This document shows positions 7,391-15,589 of a DNA stretch of 64,000 bases, piece by piece. Below the pieces are notes generated by a model. It ran no database searches and was not told the DNA's origin. It saw only the letters and a list, made by a program, of their open reading frames with translations. The position numbers and the translations under genes were made by a program. The DNA is from Desulfosudis oleivorans Hxd3 (GTDB lineage Bacteria; Desulfobacterota; Desulfobacteria; Desulfobacterales; Desulfosudaceae), in NCBI RefSeq assembly GCF_000018405.1, contig NC_009943.1, positions 3,537,001 through 3,601,000 of the forward strand, written 5' to 3'. Each line of letters begins with the position of its first letter. The first letter of the stretch is position 1.

Positions 7391-7571
7391 GGTTCACCAC
7401 CTCTTGGCCCTGATGGACCTCGTCGTGGACCTGGACAAATCCGTCCTCGCCAACATAGTATTCCCGCTCGGGTCCTTTCGTTGACCCCCATCGAATAATA
7501 TGGAACGGCTCAAATTGCTGCCGGTCCTTTTGAGTTTCCAACTTGGCCAACCTTTTTTTAATTGTGTTCAT
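7383..7571 (-). CDS. Small element protein with N-terminal coiled coil
   Basis: 62 residues from ATG 7571 (MNTIKKRLAKLETQKDR). A longer reading to 7592 lacks support. It is similar in layout to the gene downstream (coiled-coil start, then an EPFHIIRW-like strand) and contains GPEREYYVGEDGFV. Genes of this kind recur in small integrative elements, but I know no function. It overlaps both neighbours. Confidence 0.5.
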   Translation of the reverse strand: MNTIKKRLAKLETQKDRQQFEPFHIIRWGSTKGPEREYYVGEDGFVQVHDEVHQGQEVVNHE

Positions 7572-7848
7572 TTTTCGATGCCTCCTGTTCAAGTTTTAAA
7601 ATTCGTGATTCAAGGTCGCCGTCTTTGATAATGCCCATCAAGACGCTGCATAAATATCCAAGCACGCGGGCTTTCCCATCAACAATTTTATCGGCGTCCA
7701 GTTCGTTTAAGGTTCGCGCCATGAAGCGCCTCAGGTCCGCAAGGGTCTTGACCCGGATCGCCGTTTTCCGCTTGCCCCCCGGGGGGGGTGTGCTTGAAGC
7801 CTTGCCCTTGTTGCCCTTCCCTGGTTTTTTCTTGACCGTTTCTTTCAT
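7558..7848 (-). CDS. Small basic element protein
   Basis: 96 residues. The first 30 are very basic and Lys/Gly/Pro-rich (KKKPGKGNKGK), and the rest is helical: KTLADLRRFMARTLNELDAD, then DLESRILKLEQEASKNEHN. It is probably a nucleic-acid-associated or regulatory protein of the element, with no named family. The three genes 7142-7848 overlap in series and form one minus-strand transcript downstream of the replication and integration genes. Confidence 0.55.
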   Translation of the reverse strand: MKETVKKKPGKGNKGKASSTPPPGGKRKTAIRVKTLADLRRFMARTLNELDADKIVDGKARVLGYLCSVLMGIIKDGDLESRILKLEQEASKNEHN

Positions 7849-7866
7849 AAATACCGCCTTTCGCTG

Positions 7867-8073
7867 TCATAAAGTCGCCCGCCTGTTTCTCCCGTGGGTC
7901 ATCCCTATCGCAAGCCCGTTAAGCCGTGCGTCGCTTGCTTTAAAAGCTTGGTTAAAAAAAACAGGCTGGCATGGTAATATATATACATCAACGGTTTCGT
8001 TGCCCTTAATTGCATTTTCTGTATTTGTGCCTAAAATAGCCTGAATCCCTATCAGTTCTAAATTTACAGCCAT
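7867..8073 (-). CDS. Possible small element protein
   Basis: 68 residues from ATG 8073. No motif is recognised, and there is no clear ribosome site. It fills the gap between the iteron-like repeats and the small-gene cluster on the coding strand. It may be spurious. Confidence 0.3.
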   Translation of the reverse strand: MAVNLELIGIQAILGTNTENAIKGNETVDVYILPCQPVFFNQAFKASDARLNGLAIGMTHGRNRRATL

Positions 8074-8086
8074 TTTTAACCTTTTT

Positions 8087-8161
8087 TATGGTTACGTTTA
8101 CGTTGCCCTTAATTAAGGCTTATGGTTACGTTTACGTTGATGTGTATGGTTACGTTTACGT
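8087..8161 (+). repeat. Iteron-like direct repeats
   Basis: TATGGTTACGTTTACGT occurs three times, starting at 8087, 8121 and 8145. The repeats sit directly beyond the stop of the putative replication gene and may be its binding sites, hence a candidate origin for the excised element. Confidence 0.5.
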
Positions 8162-8170
8162 ATGCGAGTT

Positions 8171-8635
8171 TTATTTTTTTGGATCACAAAACCCACGCTT
8201 AACGGTTTCCCTTTCTCTCGCCTGGAATGTCATTCCCGGTTTCCATCTCAACCAGTTGTCAGATAGGGCATAAACGGCCTTGTCGTGCCGATACAGCCCC
8301 CCCGGGTGAACAACCGATAGAAAGCCCTTCTCCAATAGCTGATCTATTGCCCTGGTCAACTTAGGCTGCGTGATGCCGTATTTCCCTTTAAACTCTGTGT
8401 ATGGAATGTTGATATTTTTGCCGTTCACCAGTACCCACTTTTCTTTTCCCTTACGTCCCTGCTTCTCAAACTGTCGCTTTCCCAAAACCAAAATTAAAAG
8501 CTGTGGACTGAATCCCGACAATGATAAATATGCCTTACTTTCTATCATTTCCCGGTCGATCCAAATTTTTCCAGGTAACTTTGCCAAGGTTCCCCCGCCA
8601 TAGCCGTTCTTTGAGATATAACTATTCCTTGCCAT
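8171..8635 (-). CDS. Putative replication/winged-helix protein of the element
   Basis: 154 residues from ATG 8635 (MARNSYISKNGYGG). The longer frame to 8794 would overlap the xis-like gene too far. Residues about 35-60 (LSLSGFSPQLLILVLGKRQF) and 75-125 (INIPYTEFKGKYGITQPKLT, RAIDQLLEKGFLSVV) look like a winged helix-turn-helix with the recognition helix around YGITQPKLTRAID, as in Rep initiators and phage replication proteins. Iteron-like repeats follow its stop. It overlaps the gene upstream by 14 bases and is therefore co-transcribed. No catalytic replication motif is seen. Confidence 0.55.
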   Translation of the reverse strand: MARNSYISKNGYGGGTLAKLPGKIWIDREMIESKAYLSLSGFSPQLLILVLGKRQFEKQGRKGKEKWVLVNGKNINIPYTEFKGKYGITQPKLTRAIDQLLEKGFLSVVHPGGLYRHDKAVYALSDNWLRWKPGMTFQARERETVKRGFCDPKK

Positions 8636-8897
8636 GCTCGGATATGGCATCACCCTCGGTTTTCCGGGTCCGGTCAGGGACAACCGCGCTGCGTGCCTCA
8701 AGCCATTCAATAAAAGAAGCGACGGGATATGAAATTTTTCTGCCGGTTCGGATTCGACCCTTTGGGCCTTTGCCCTGGCAGTCAAGGTTTGCAAGATATT
8801 TTTCTGAAATTATGCCGCCGGTGAAGTGCTTGATTTCCGTCCTTGCGACGAAACTTGACGGCCATTTTGACGCGAGTTCTTGAAAGACTGATTCCAT
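8622..8897 (-). CDS. Excisionase/AlpA-like helix-turn-helix protein
   Basis: 91 residues with GGAGAG upstream of ATG 8897. The centre, ISEKYLANLDCQGKGPKGRI followed by RTGRKISYPVASFIEWLEAR, is the MerR-like winged helix of the HTH_17/AlpA excisionase group, where GPxxxR...YxxxDLxxWLE makes the wing. It probably directs excision with the nearby integrase and represses or activates the element's early promoter. The dyad-rich region 9047-9124 lies upstream. Confidence 0.7.
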   Translation of the reverse strand: MESVFQELASKWPSSFVARTEIKHFTGGIISEKYLANLDCQGKGPKGRIRTGRKISYPVASFIEWLEARSAVVPDRTRKTEGDAISEHGKE

Positions 8898-9046
8898 TTT
8901 TTACTCTCCTTTTGTCAAAGAAGAGCGCACAAAAAAAGAGGACATGCGCTGATCTTAGACCTAACAAAAAATCGTTAAGTTTAAGGCCAGGGCCTTGCCC
9001 TCTTTATGGATCATCCCGCCGCCTGTCTTGGACTCCCCCTTAGGGA

Positions 9047-9124
9047 ATATCACTGTAACTGCCGTACAGTATAGTGATATAGGCGGTGTAAATATTTCCT
9101 TGCCACCGGACGGCCGTACCGTCC
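9047..9124. promoter_or_regulatory. Dyad-rich control region of the element
   Basis: The 307-base gap between xis-like and integrase genes holds ATATCACT...AGTGATAT (9047-9080) with a nested ACTGTA...TACAGT, and a hairpin GGACGG/CCGTCC (9108-9124). These are likely operators of the xis/rep transcript or the terminator of the integrase gene. The rest of the gap (8898-9046, 9125-9204) shows nothing else. Confidence 0.45.
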
Positions 9125-9204
9125 TGTGTTTATCGCTTATACTCTGGGATGTGTTATGTCAAGCTTTTTTTGATCCTCTGCTTTCCGGTCTCACTTTGAA
9201 AAGT

Positions 9205-10434
9205 TCACAACACCTGCCCGGCATTCTTTTTCTTTTTCTGCCCGTTCGTTTTAAATGCCGCCTCCAATGCCGCCGAGCCCTCTCTCAATCTGTTTTCGGT
9301 CATCTTCGCATATCTTTGGGTCATGGTGCTTGTAGTGTGCCCAAGTGACTTCTGGGTTAAATACAGGTCGTGTGTGCTTTCGTAAAGGTGCGTTGCATAA
9401 GAATGCCGAAGGGTATGAAATGTCACTTTTTGCTTTCTGTCGGTGATTCCCTGGTTCAAGCCTAACTCTTTGACTACCCTGGAAAAGGTTTTTGAGGCGC
9501 GCGCTATTGAACCATCAAGCCCGGATCGCTTTTGAAATATAAGTTCGTTTGGTGCCCCTTCTTCTCTGTTTTTCAGCATAGCCTTTGCCCGTGTCGTCAA
9601 GTATGCGGTTCTTGATCCTGTTTTAGCGTCCAGGATCGCCAGGGTTCCCGCTTTCCAATTTACGCAACTCCATGTTAACTTCGCAATCTCGCCAAAGCGC
9701 AAACCAGAATGAAGGGATAACAGCGCCATGTCATGAAGGTTGTGACTTTTTGCCGCCAGTGCATCAAATAGCTTTTCAGCCTCGTCAATGCTTAAATAAC
9801 GCATCTTCATGTTATCCAGCTTCGGCCATTTAACGGCGCTCGTCGGATTTTCGCCGGTATAGACTCCACGCTTTCGCGCCATATTAAAAACCTGTCGGGT
9901 TACTTGCAATGCATATTGAATGGTTCGGCCAGCTTTCTTTTTGTCGGCCATAGCTTTCTTGACCCGTTCAACGTGAAAAGCCGCTATTTTACCAAAGGGA
10001 AGGTTTCCTATTGTTTCGGCCAGGTGGACCCGGTAAAGGGCTTCTTCCATTGCATAAGTCGTCGGTTTTTTGTCGCGCTTGCATTGCGGAAGGTACGTTT
10101 CAGCCATGAAACGGCCAAAGGTTACGTTTTCCTTTTCGGCCAACTGTCGCGCTTGCTTGTCGGCATCTTTGCGTTTGTCCTCAATAGCCCGCTTCTCTGC
10201 CAGGGTTTGCGGACCTTCCCCGGTCTTTCGGTTTTCCTTCAATTCCTTTAAACGATCATAAGCCTTTGCCGCCGTCCAATTCTCTGAAGCCCAACCAAGC
10301 CCCTCTTCGCGGTCTTTCCCGGCCAACTTGTAACGGATCGTAAAATATTGATCGCGCTTGACTCCGTTTTTCCTGGTCGGATGTTCTTTATATCTCACTC
10401 CCGGAAAGGTCGTTTTTACCCATTTTCCAGCCAT
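9205..10434 (-). CDS. int: Tyrosine recombinase (phage-type integrase)
   Basis: 409 residues, the full length of the family. The N-terminal 75 residues contain an arm-binding-type domain (VRYKEHPTRKNG...YFTIRYKLAGKDREE), followed by a SAM-like core-binding domain (about 105-195) and the catalytic domain. Catalytic motifs are visible: SGLRFGEIAKLTW (first Arg), a Lys in the beta turn, HTLRHSYATHL (His-x-x-Arg), LGHTT and TQRYAKM (nucleophilic Tyr). It cuts and joins att sites; the 48-bp tRNA-derived repeats on both sides are its evident substrates. It is transcribed inward from the right end. Confidence 0.93.
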   Translation of the reverse strand: MAGKWVKTTFPGVRYKEHPTRKNGVKRDQYFTIRYKLAGKDREEGLGWASENWTAAKAYDRLKELKENRKTGEGPQTLAEKRAIEDKRKDADKQARQLAEKENVTFGRFMAETYLPQCKRDKKPTTYAMEEALYRVHLAETIGNLPFGKIAAFHVERVKKAMADKKKAGRTIQYALQVTRQVFNMARKRGVYTGENPTSAVKWPKLDNMKMRYLSIDEAEKLFDALAAKSHNLHDMALLSLHSGLRFGEIAKLTWSCVNWKAGTLAILDAKTGSRTAYLTTRAKAMLKNREEGAPNELIFQKRSGLDGSIARASKTFSRVVKELGLNQGITDRKQKVTFHTLRHSYATHLYESTHDLYLTQKSLGHTTSTMTQRYAKMTENRLREGSAALEAAFKTNGQKKKKNAGQVL

Positions 10435-10456
10435 AACAAGCCCCCGTTTTTGATTC

Positions 10457-10475
10457 TATCCCGCTATAGTCCCGC
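10457..10475 (+). repeat. Element-end repeat, candidate integrase arm site (right)
   Basis: An exact copy of TATCCCGCTATAGTCCCGC from 5022-5040, directly upstream of the integrase gene. A related copy with AGTCCCGCCATAGTCCCGC lies at 10591-10609. Together they form a plausible right arm. Confidence 0.45.
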
Positions 10476-10727
10476 CAATTGCCATAAAGTCTTTTAATAT
10501 CTATATGTTACAGTGCAAAATTATTTCGTGCCCTGTTTTATGACAATTTCCCGTTTCATTGATAGAAGCCTTTATCTAAGCCCGGTTTCCAGTCCCGCCA
10601 TAGTCCCGCTTTTGTGTCTGAAACAGTATGTTTTTAAATGACGCTTTAGGAAAAACAATAAAGGATAATTCTTTGATTGTCAAAGGGTTTATGTGATAAA
10701 AGGACATTATAGGAAAGTCTTAAAATA

Positions 10728-10775
10728 TGACTGGCAGTCATGAGGTCAGGGGTTCGATCCCCCTCAGCTCCACCA
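10728..10775 (+). repeat. Right att repeat (tRNA-Ala GGC 3' half)
   Basis: Identical over 48 bases to 4916-4963. Upstream bases are AT-rich and do not form a tRNA 5' half, so this is the displaced copy. Confidence 0.85.
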
Positions 10776-10780
10776 CAAAA

Positions 10781-10820
10781 AAAAGCGCTTACGGAAAGAC
10801 CGTAAGCGCTTTTGTGTTTT
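10781..10820 (+). terminator. Rho-independent terminator after the right tRNA half
   Basis: A 14-bp stem, AAAAGCGCTTACGG with CCGTAAGCGCTTTT, followed by GTGTTTTT. Confidence 0.85.
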
Positions 10821-11098
10821 TCGGGGGAAAGAATAGGAAAAATGCGCTTCTCAAAATTGCGTAAACCCCAATAACTGTTAGTATCCTTGAATTGTTTTTA
10901 AATTCGAATGGCCCAGTCTACCCCTTTCTGCTGATAACGGCGATATTCTTTTCCCCGATTTTCTATTAAACAAAAATGATATTTTCTATCAAGTTGCGTC
11001 GCTTCTCCGAATAAACATTTCAATTGGACGGTAATTTTTTTTCATTTAGACGGCAATAAAACTTTCATTTAGCCGCTTTTGAGGGTATATTAAACGAC
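10821..11098. other. AT-rich upstream region of the first DUF4143 ATPase
   Basis: No gene is seen. Imperfect direct repeats of the form CATTTAGACGGCAATAAAA occur around 11019-11085 (CATTTCAATTGGACGGTAAT, CATTTAGACGGCAATAAAAC, CATTTAGCCG), possibly regulator sites. Confidence 0.35.
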
Positions 11099-12349
11099 AT
11101 GAAAAAAGACCCTTTACATCCCCGCTTTTTGATTCCCCGGGTTACCGAGGCGCTGGCGGATTCTCCCGTAGTGTTGATTCATGGCCCGCGCCAAAGCGGG
11201 AAGACCACACTGGCCCGTCTTGTGGGTGACGCAGCCGGTTATGTCTATATCTCCTTTGATAATGATGTGCAGCGAGCTGCGGCTGAATTCGACCCGGTCG
11301 GTTTTGTGGCCGATCTGCCCGACAAGGTGATTCTGGATGAGATCCAGCGGGTTCCGGGGCTGTTCACCTCACTTAAGGCGGCCGTGGATTCACGGCGGCA
11401 GGCCGGTCGATTTATCCTTACCGGCTCGGCCAATGTGCTGCTGGTGCCGAAACTGGCGGATTCTCTGGCCGGGCGAATGGAGATATTAAGGCTTCATCCC
11501 CTTGCCCAGTGCGAACTGGCCGGCAGGGATTCGGGTTTTCTATCGATTCTGTTGGGGCAGGGATTCAAAAAATCAAGCATCGGGAGCAGGCAGGGCCGTG
11601 ACCTGGCCGAACGGATTGCGGCCGGTGGTTTTCCGGCCGCGTTGGCCCGAACAGCCTCCCGCCGGCGAGCTGCATGGTATCGGGACTATATCGATACACT
11701 GGTGCAACGGGATGTGCGTGACCTTTCCGCTATTCGTTCTCTGGAAGCACTACCCCGCCTCCTGGCCCTGGCCGCAGGGCAGACCGCACACTTGGTGAAT
11801 GTGGCCGAACTGTCCGGGCCGTTCCAGTTGAGCCGGCCCACGATTCGTGACTACATGACCCTGCTGGAACGTTTGTTTCTGCTGGAGCAGCTTCCCCCCT
11901 GGCACAACAATCGCCTCAGCCGTCTGATCAAGACGCCGAAACTGCACCTCTGTGACACCGGCCTGGCCTGCGCCCTTCTTGGCGTGGACGGCCCATCCCT
12001 TTGGGGCGATCGCGAACTGTATGGGCAATTACTGGAAACCTTTGTTTATCAGGAACTGCGGCGTCAAAGCGGTTGGCAGGAAGAGCCGGTGACATTTTAT
12101 CATTACCGCGACAAGGAGGGACTGGAAGTGGATGTGGTGCTGGAGTTCGGCGGCAGGCAACTGGCCGGAGTGGAAGTAAAGGCTTCCTCAACGGTCGGCG
12201 CTTCTGATTTTAGAGGCTTGATTCGTCTGCAAAAATCGGTAGGTAAACGGTTTGAGGCAGGGGTTGTTCTTTACGATGGAGACGCAATCGTATCTTTTGG
12301 TAAAGGGTTGTTTGCCGTGCCGATCTCGATGCTGTGGGAAAAGACATGA
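11099..12349 (+). CDS. AAA ATPase with C-terminal DUF4143 domain
   Basis: 416 residues. The P-loop GPRQSGKTTLARLVGD (residues 28-43), the Walker B KVILDEIQRVP (about 78-88) and the sensor-like RFILTGSANVLL mark the AAA_14 domain. The C-terminal half has DUF4143, with the nuclease-like core EVDVVLEFGGRQLAGVEVKA (PD-(D/E)xK-like). Proteins of this family are widespread and mobile and are suspected to be DNA-acting or toxin-related, but their role is unproven. A relative lies at 34105-35499. It stands alone right outside the integrated element's att repeat. Confidence 0.88.
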   Translation: MKKDPLHPRFLIPRVTEALADSPVVLIHGPRQSGKTTLARLVGDAAGYVYISFDNDVQRAAAEFDPVGFVADLPDKVILDEIQRVPGLFTSLKAAVDSRRQAGRFILTGSANVLLVPKLADSLAGRMEILRLHPLAQCELAGRDSGFLSILLGQGFKKSSIGSRQGRDLAERIAAGGFPAALARTASRRRAAWYRDYIDTLVQRDVRDLSAIRSLEALPRLLALAAGQTAHLVNVAELSGPFQLSRPTIRDYMTLLERLFLLEQLPPWHNNRLSRLIKTPKLHLCDTGLACALLGVDGPSLWGDRELYGQLLETFVYQELRRQSGWQEEPVTFYHYRDKEGLEVDVVLEFGGRQLAGVEVKASSTVGASDFRGLIRLQKSVGKRFEAGVVLYDGDAIVSFGKGLFAVPISMLWEKT

Positions 12350-12530
12350 GCCATACATGTACCGAGGATGCTTTGATAAGTATACTTTTACGTTCCCGCT
12401 TTTTTCTTCGTGGCTACGCGCCTGACCAATTGCCTGCGGACTCCAAAGACAATCCATGCCAAGCGTTATGAGCAGACACACCTTATCGATTTTATGCGTA
12501 TAGCCGGACGGGATTTGGTCCTGTTTGATT

Positions 12531-13562
12531 TTAGGTCTCTTTACGGCGGAAGCCAAGCGGTGTCTTGCCGGTCCATGATTTGAAGGCCCGATAGAAATTG
12601 GCCGTGTCGCTGTAGCCGAGCCTGGCGGCTATTTCCTCTATGGGTAAATCACTGGTTTGGAGAAGATTGCAGGCTCTTTTTTCCCGCACCTGGCGGGACA
12701 CGGTTTTATAGTCTGTTCCTTCAGCGGCCAGGCGGCGTCCCAATGTCTGGGGACTCATATTAAACCGCCGGGCCATCTCCGCCATTCCGGGAAACCCGTT
12801 ATCATATGAAAACAGCGCCTGTTTTACCCGCCCGGTGGTTGTGGAAAACCGGTCCAGGTCCTGCAATAGATGCCGGCACTCTTTTTCATAAAGATTTTTG
12901 GTCAGCACATTGGCGCAGGGCAGCGCCTTTTCAAGATACCGGCCGGCAAAAAGGGCCTGGGTCTCTTTGGCATTAAAAATGACCGGGCAGTTGAATATCT
13001 TTTTGTATTCATCGGCGTATTCCGGCCGGGGATAGGCGAACCGGACTTCTGTCAGCGGAAGCGGCTCTTTCATGATGTCCCGGCATATATAGTAGAAGCC
13101 GACTGTATGGGCTTCATGAATAAACCGCCGGTATTTCCCCGGATCAAAGATCTCCCGAAACCGGAAAAAAGCGGTGCCGCCCTTTGTCTCCAGAATATAC
13201 TGGAAATAGACCGGCGCTAAATCGATGAGGGTAAAGGCGGTTTTAAACGCCTCCATGGCCGTGGTGCAGCAGTTCACGGCCATCACCCATTTTCCCAGCT
13301 GACCGAGATGGTAGTTTTGCCCCAGCAGCAGGCCGAAACCCGGATCGGAAATGAGCTCCGCAATCCGCAGGTAAATACCCAGCTCCTGATCAAAGCTTAT
13401 CCATTTATCGGGATTGTCCAGGTCGGCGTAATCAAGCCCGGCTTCTTCCAGGATTTCATTTACCGCTATTCCGCGTTTTTCCGCCAGATCGACCAGAATG
13501 CGCGTGGCATGCATGGACCGGTGTTGCGGAATAATCGGTTCGGTTTTTAAACATATTCCCAT
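12531..13562 (-). CDS. AraC-family regulator with arabinose-binding-like N-terminus
   Basis: 343 residues from ATG 13562, chosen for the AGGTGAT site upstream; ATG 13577 is a close alternative. Residues about 20-205 match the Arabinose_bd-type sensor domain of the OruR/ArgR group (GFGLLLGQNYHLGQLGKWVM). The C-terminal 100 residues are the double HTH: MAEMARRFNMSPQTLGRRLA and IEEIAARLGYSDTANFYRAF followed by KSWTGKTPLGFRR. It is divergent from the methyltransferase gene at 13703 with about 140 bases between, so it probably activates the 13703-15573 operon in response to its substrate. Confidence 0.85.
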   Translation of the reverse strand: MGICLKTEPIIPQHRSMHATRILVDLAEKRGIAVNEILEEAGLDYADLDNPDKWISFDQELGIYLRIAELISDPGFGLLLGQNYHLGQLGKWVMAVNCCTTAMEAFKTAFTLIDLAPVYFQYILETKGGTAFFRFREIFDPGKYRRFIHEAHTVGFYYICRDIMKEPLPLTEVRFAYPRPEYADEYKKIFNCPVIFNAKETQALFAGRYLEKALPCANVLTKNLYEKECRHLLQDLDRFSTTTGRVKQALFSYDNGFPGMAEMARRFNMSPQTLGRRLAAEGTDYKTVSRQVREKRACNLLQTSDLPIEEIAARLGYSDTANFYRAFKSWTGKTPLGFRRKET

Positions 13563-13702
13563 AGCATCACCTCGCATGATTATACGCAAAGGTGATATGA
13601 AATGACAATATATTGATATCTTCGGCAATTGACACAATCTGCAGGAACCGTATGCTGAAGATGACAATGGCGACATGGAAACAATCAATTATGGAGGACG
13701 TG

Positions 13703-14878
13703 ATGGAAACAATGCATCCGGTTGAGAGAATTTACAAGACGTTCGAGGGTAAGCCGGTAGACAGGGTCCCCTGTTTCTGCGCCATGATGGAAAGCCGGAC
13801 CGCCAATGAAATCATTGGAAAGCCCTTTATCTCCGAAGAGAAATTCGCAAATTTCCCGGTCAACCAGTTTCTCCTGAACAACCTGCCTGAAAAGCTGACC
13901 CGGCCCATCGTCAGGGGCACCCTTATCCGAACGATCAAACGAAGGAACCTGGCCCAGATTGAAATGGGTTTTGACATGATCTGGGCCTATTATGATGATT
14001 CGTGGCACTACCCGGATGCAAAAACCATCGTATTTACCACCGGCTCCATATACAACATGATCCCGGACGGTTTCGGCAGCATGACCTACATGTACCGGGG
14101 GCCGGGCATCAATTCCCCGCAGGAATTCGATGCCTGGCCCTACTGGCCGGACACGGATGAAATGGCCCACCGGGTTTACAAATACTATAAAAAATTTCTG
14201 GCGCAACACGGCGACAAGACCTGCGTCATGACACAGGGATTTTTCGGCGGCCTTCAGGAATCGATGAACTGGACGTTTGGCATCGCAAAGGTTCCGCTCT
14301 GGATAAAAAAGCACCCGGACTACACCAAACGGTTCCTCGATATCCTTGAAGAGATCAATTTCAAAGTCCACACCGCCATGATTGACGCCGGCAGCCCGGT
14401 CATCCTGACCACCGATGACTTTGCCTTCAAGACCGGTCCCTTCATGAGTCCCAAGATGGTGGAGGATCTTTTCGGCGAACGGTACAAACGCCTTTTCAAA
14501 AACATTCATCAGCGGGGCGCAAAAGCGGTGCTTCACTCCTGCGGCGACAACACCAAGCTGTTCGACGTTTTCGCGGGATGGGGCGCTGACGGGCTTCACG
14601 CCTTTGAAAACACGTCCAACGTCGATATTTTCAGCATAAAAAAATCGCACGGTGACCGTTTTACCATAATGGGCGGTGTCGGCATCGACTACCTGCTGAC
14701 AGAACGGTCGAAAGACGAAGAGATCGTGGACAAGGTCAAGGAACTGATCAGCCGGCTCGGACCTGGCGGGCGCTTCATCATCGGCCCCACCCACAGTGAG
14801 GACAGCATGCCGGCCCATAAGCTGCGGGTGATGCTGGACGCGGCAAAAAAATACGGTTCTTACCCGATACAGGGTTAG
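13703..14878 (+). CDS. Uroporphyrinogen-decarboxylase-fold corrinoid methyltransferase
   Basis: 391 residues from ATG 13703, preceded by TGGAGG. This is the UroD-like fold used by MtaA/MtbA/CmuA-type methyltransferases. The zinc motif AVLHSCGDNTKLF (His-x-Cys) is in place near residue 280, and the second Cys/Asp region GGVGIDYLLTER follows. There is no sign of the decarboxylase active-site RQAGR start of HemE. It probably moves a methyl group between a substrate or carrier and the corrinoid protein encoded 44 bases downstream. Substrate unknown: methoxylated aromatics, betaine or methyl thiols are possibilities in anaerobes. Control by the divergent AraC regulator is likely. Confidence 0.82.
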   Translation: METMHPVERIYKTFEGKPVDRVPCFCAMMESRTANEIIGKPFISEEKFANFPVNQFLLNNLPEKLTRPIVRGTLIRTIKRRNLAQIEMGFDMIWAYYDDSWHYPDAKTIVFTTGSIYNMIPDGFGSMTYMYRGPGINSPQEFDAWPYWPDTDEMAHRVYKYYKKFLAQHGDKTCVMTQGFFGGLQESMNWTFGIAKVPLWIKKHPDYTKRFLDILEEINFKVHTAMIDAGSPVILTTDDFAFKTGPFMSPKMVEDLFGERYKRLFKNIHQRGAKAVLHSCGDNTKLFDVFAGWGADGLHAFENTSNVDIFSIKKSHGDRFTIMGGVGIDYLLTERSKDEEIVDKVKELISRLGPGGRFIIGPTHSEDSMPAHKLRVMLDAAKKYGSYPIQG

Positions 14879-14922
14879 GGTGTTACTGCGAAAAACAAAC
14901 AAATAAATCCAGGAGATGAATA

Positions 14923-15573
14923 ATGAAAGAGTGTATAGCAGTTGTCCAGGACGCCGTCATTCACATGAAGGACGATGTCATCATTGATGCCGTCAAAAAA
15001 TGTCTCGCTGAAGGGCTCTCGCCGATACAGATTATCGAGGAAGGCCTCAGTGGAGGACTTGACGTGGTCGGTCAGAAATTCGAGGCCGGGGAATACTACC
15101 TGGCGGAGCTCATCATGGCGGGTGACGTAGTCACCGAGGCGACCGGCATGCTGAAAGACAAAATGGACCCGGGGGATATGGGGAAAAAAGGCAAGGTGAT
15201 ACTGGCCACCGTCAAAGGCGACGTCCACGATATCGGCAAGAATATCGTGGCCATGATTCTTTCGGCCCAGGGCTACGAAGTTGTCGACCTGGGCGTCGAC
15301 GTTGCGTCCGAAAAAATCGTTGCCGCTGTCAGCGAAACGGGAATACAGCTTCTGGGGCTCTCCATACTCCTGACCACCATGGTGCCGGCCATAAAGGAAG
15401 TGGTCGATCTCCTTACCGCCAAAGGCCTCAGGAAGAAGGTTAAAATCGCGATAGGCGGGGCCTGCTGCTCCCAGCAGCTGGCCGATGAGATGGGGGTGGA
15501 CGCTTTTGGAGAGTCTGCCGTGGCAGCGGTTGACATATTCGACAGGTTCAAAAAGGAACTGGAGATTGCCTGA
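14923..15573 (+). CDS. Methyltransferase corrinoid protein (MtaC/MttC-like)
   Basis: 216 residues, the typical length. The N-terminal B12-binding-2 helical domain (about 1-85, with GLDVVGQKFEAGEYYLAELI) precedes the Rossmann cobalamin domain bearing GDVHDIGKNIVAMI, in which the histidine of DxHxxG is the lower axial ligand. ATCCAGGAGATGA gives a good ribosome site. It carries the methyl group on cobalt for the UroD-fold enzyme directly upstream. A second such pair lies at 20580-22357. Confidence 0.92.
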   Translation: MKECIAVVQDAVIHMKDDVIIDAVKKCLAEGLSPIQIIEEGLSGGLDVVGQKFEAGEYYLAELIMAGDVVTEATGMLKDKMDPGDMGKKGKVILATVKGDVHDIGKNIVAMILSAQGYEVVDLGVDVASEKIVAAVSETGIQLLGLSILLTTMVPAIKEVVDLLTAKGLRKKVKIAIGGACCSQQLADEMGVDAFGESAVAAVDIFDRFKKELEIA

Positions 15574-15589
15574 CTTTAAACACCTGGAG

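Larger units (their letters stand above)
4916..10775. mobile_element. 5.9 kb integrative element between tRNA-Ala-derived direct repeats
   Basis: Bounded by perfect 48-bp direct repeats (4916-4963 and 10728-10775) made of the 3' part of a tRNA-Ala(GGC). A tyrosine integrase sits 0.3 kb inside the right end. Inside are an excisionase-like protein, a probable replication protein, iteron-like repeats, a string of small minus-strand genes, one lipoprotein and a mini-repeat array. No capsid, terminase or conjugation genes are present, so it is a small integrative element or satellite that would need a helper. TATCCCGCTATAGTCCCGC is found just inside both ends. Confidence 0.8.

Noticed and set aside
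13685-14902. A 405-codon minus-strand frame opposite the methyltransferase gene
   Set aside because: The plus-strand frame has clear family motifs and a ribosome site; the opposite frame is a GC-bias shadow.
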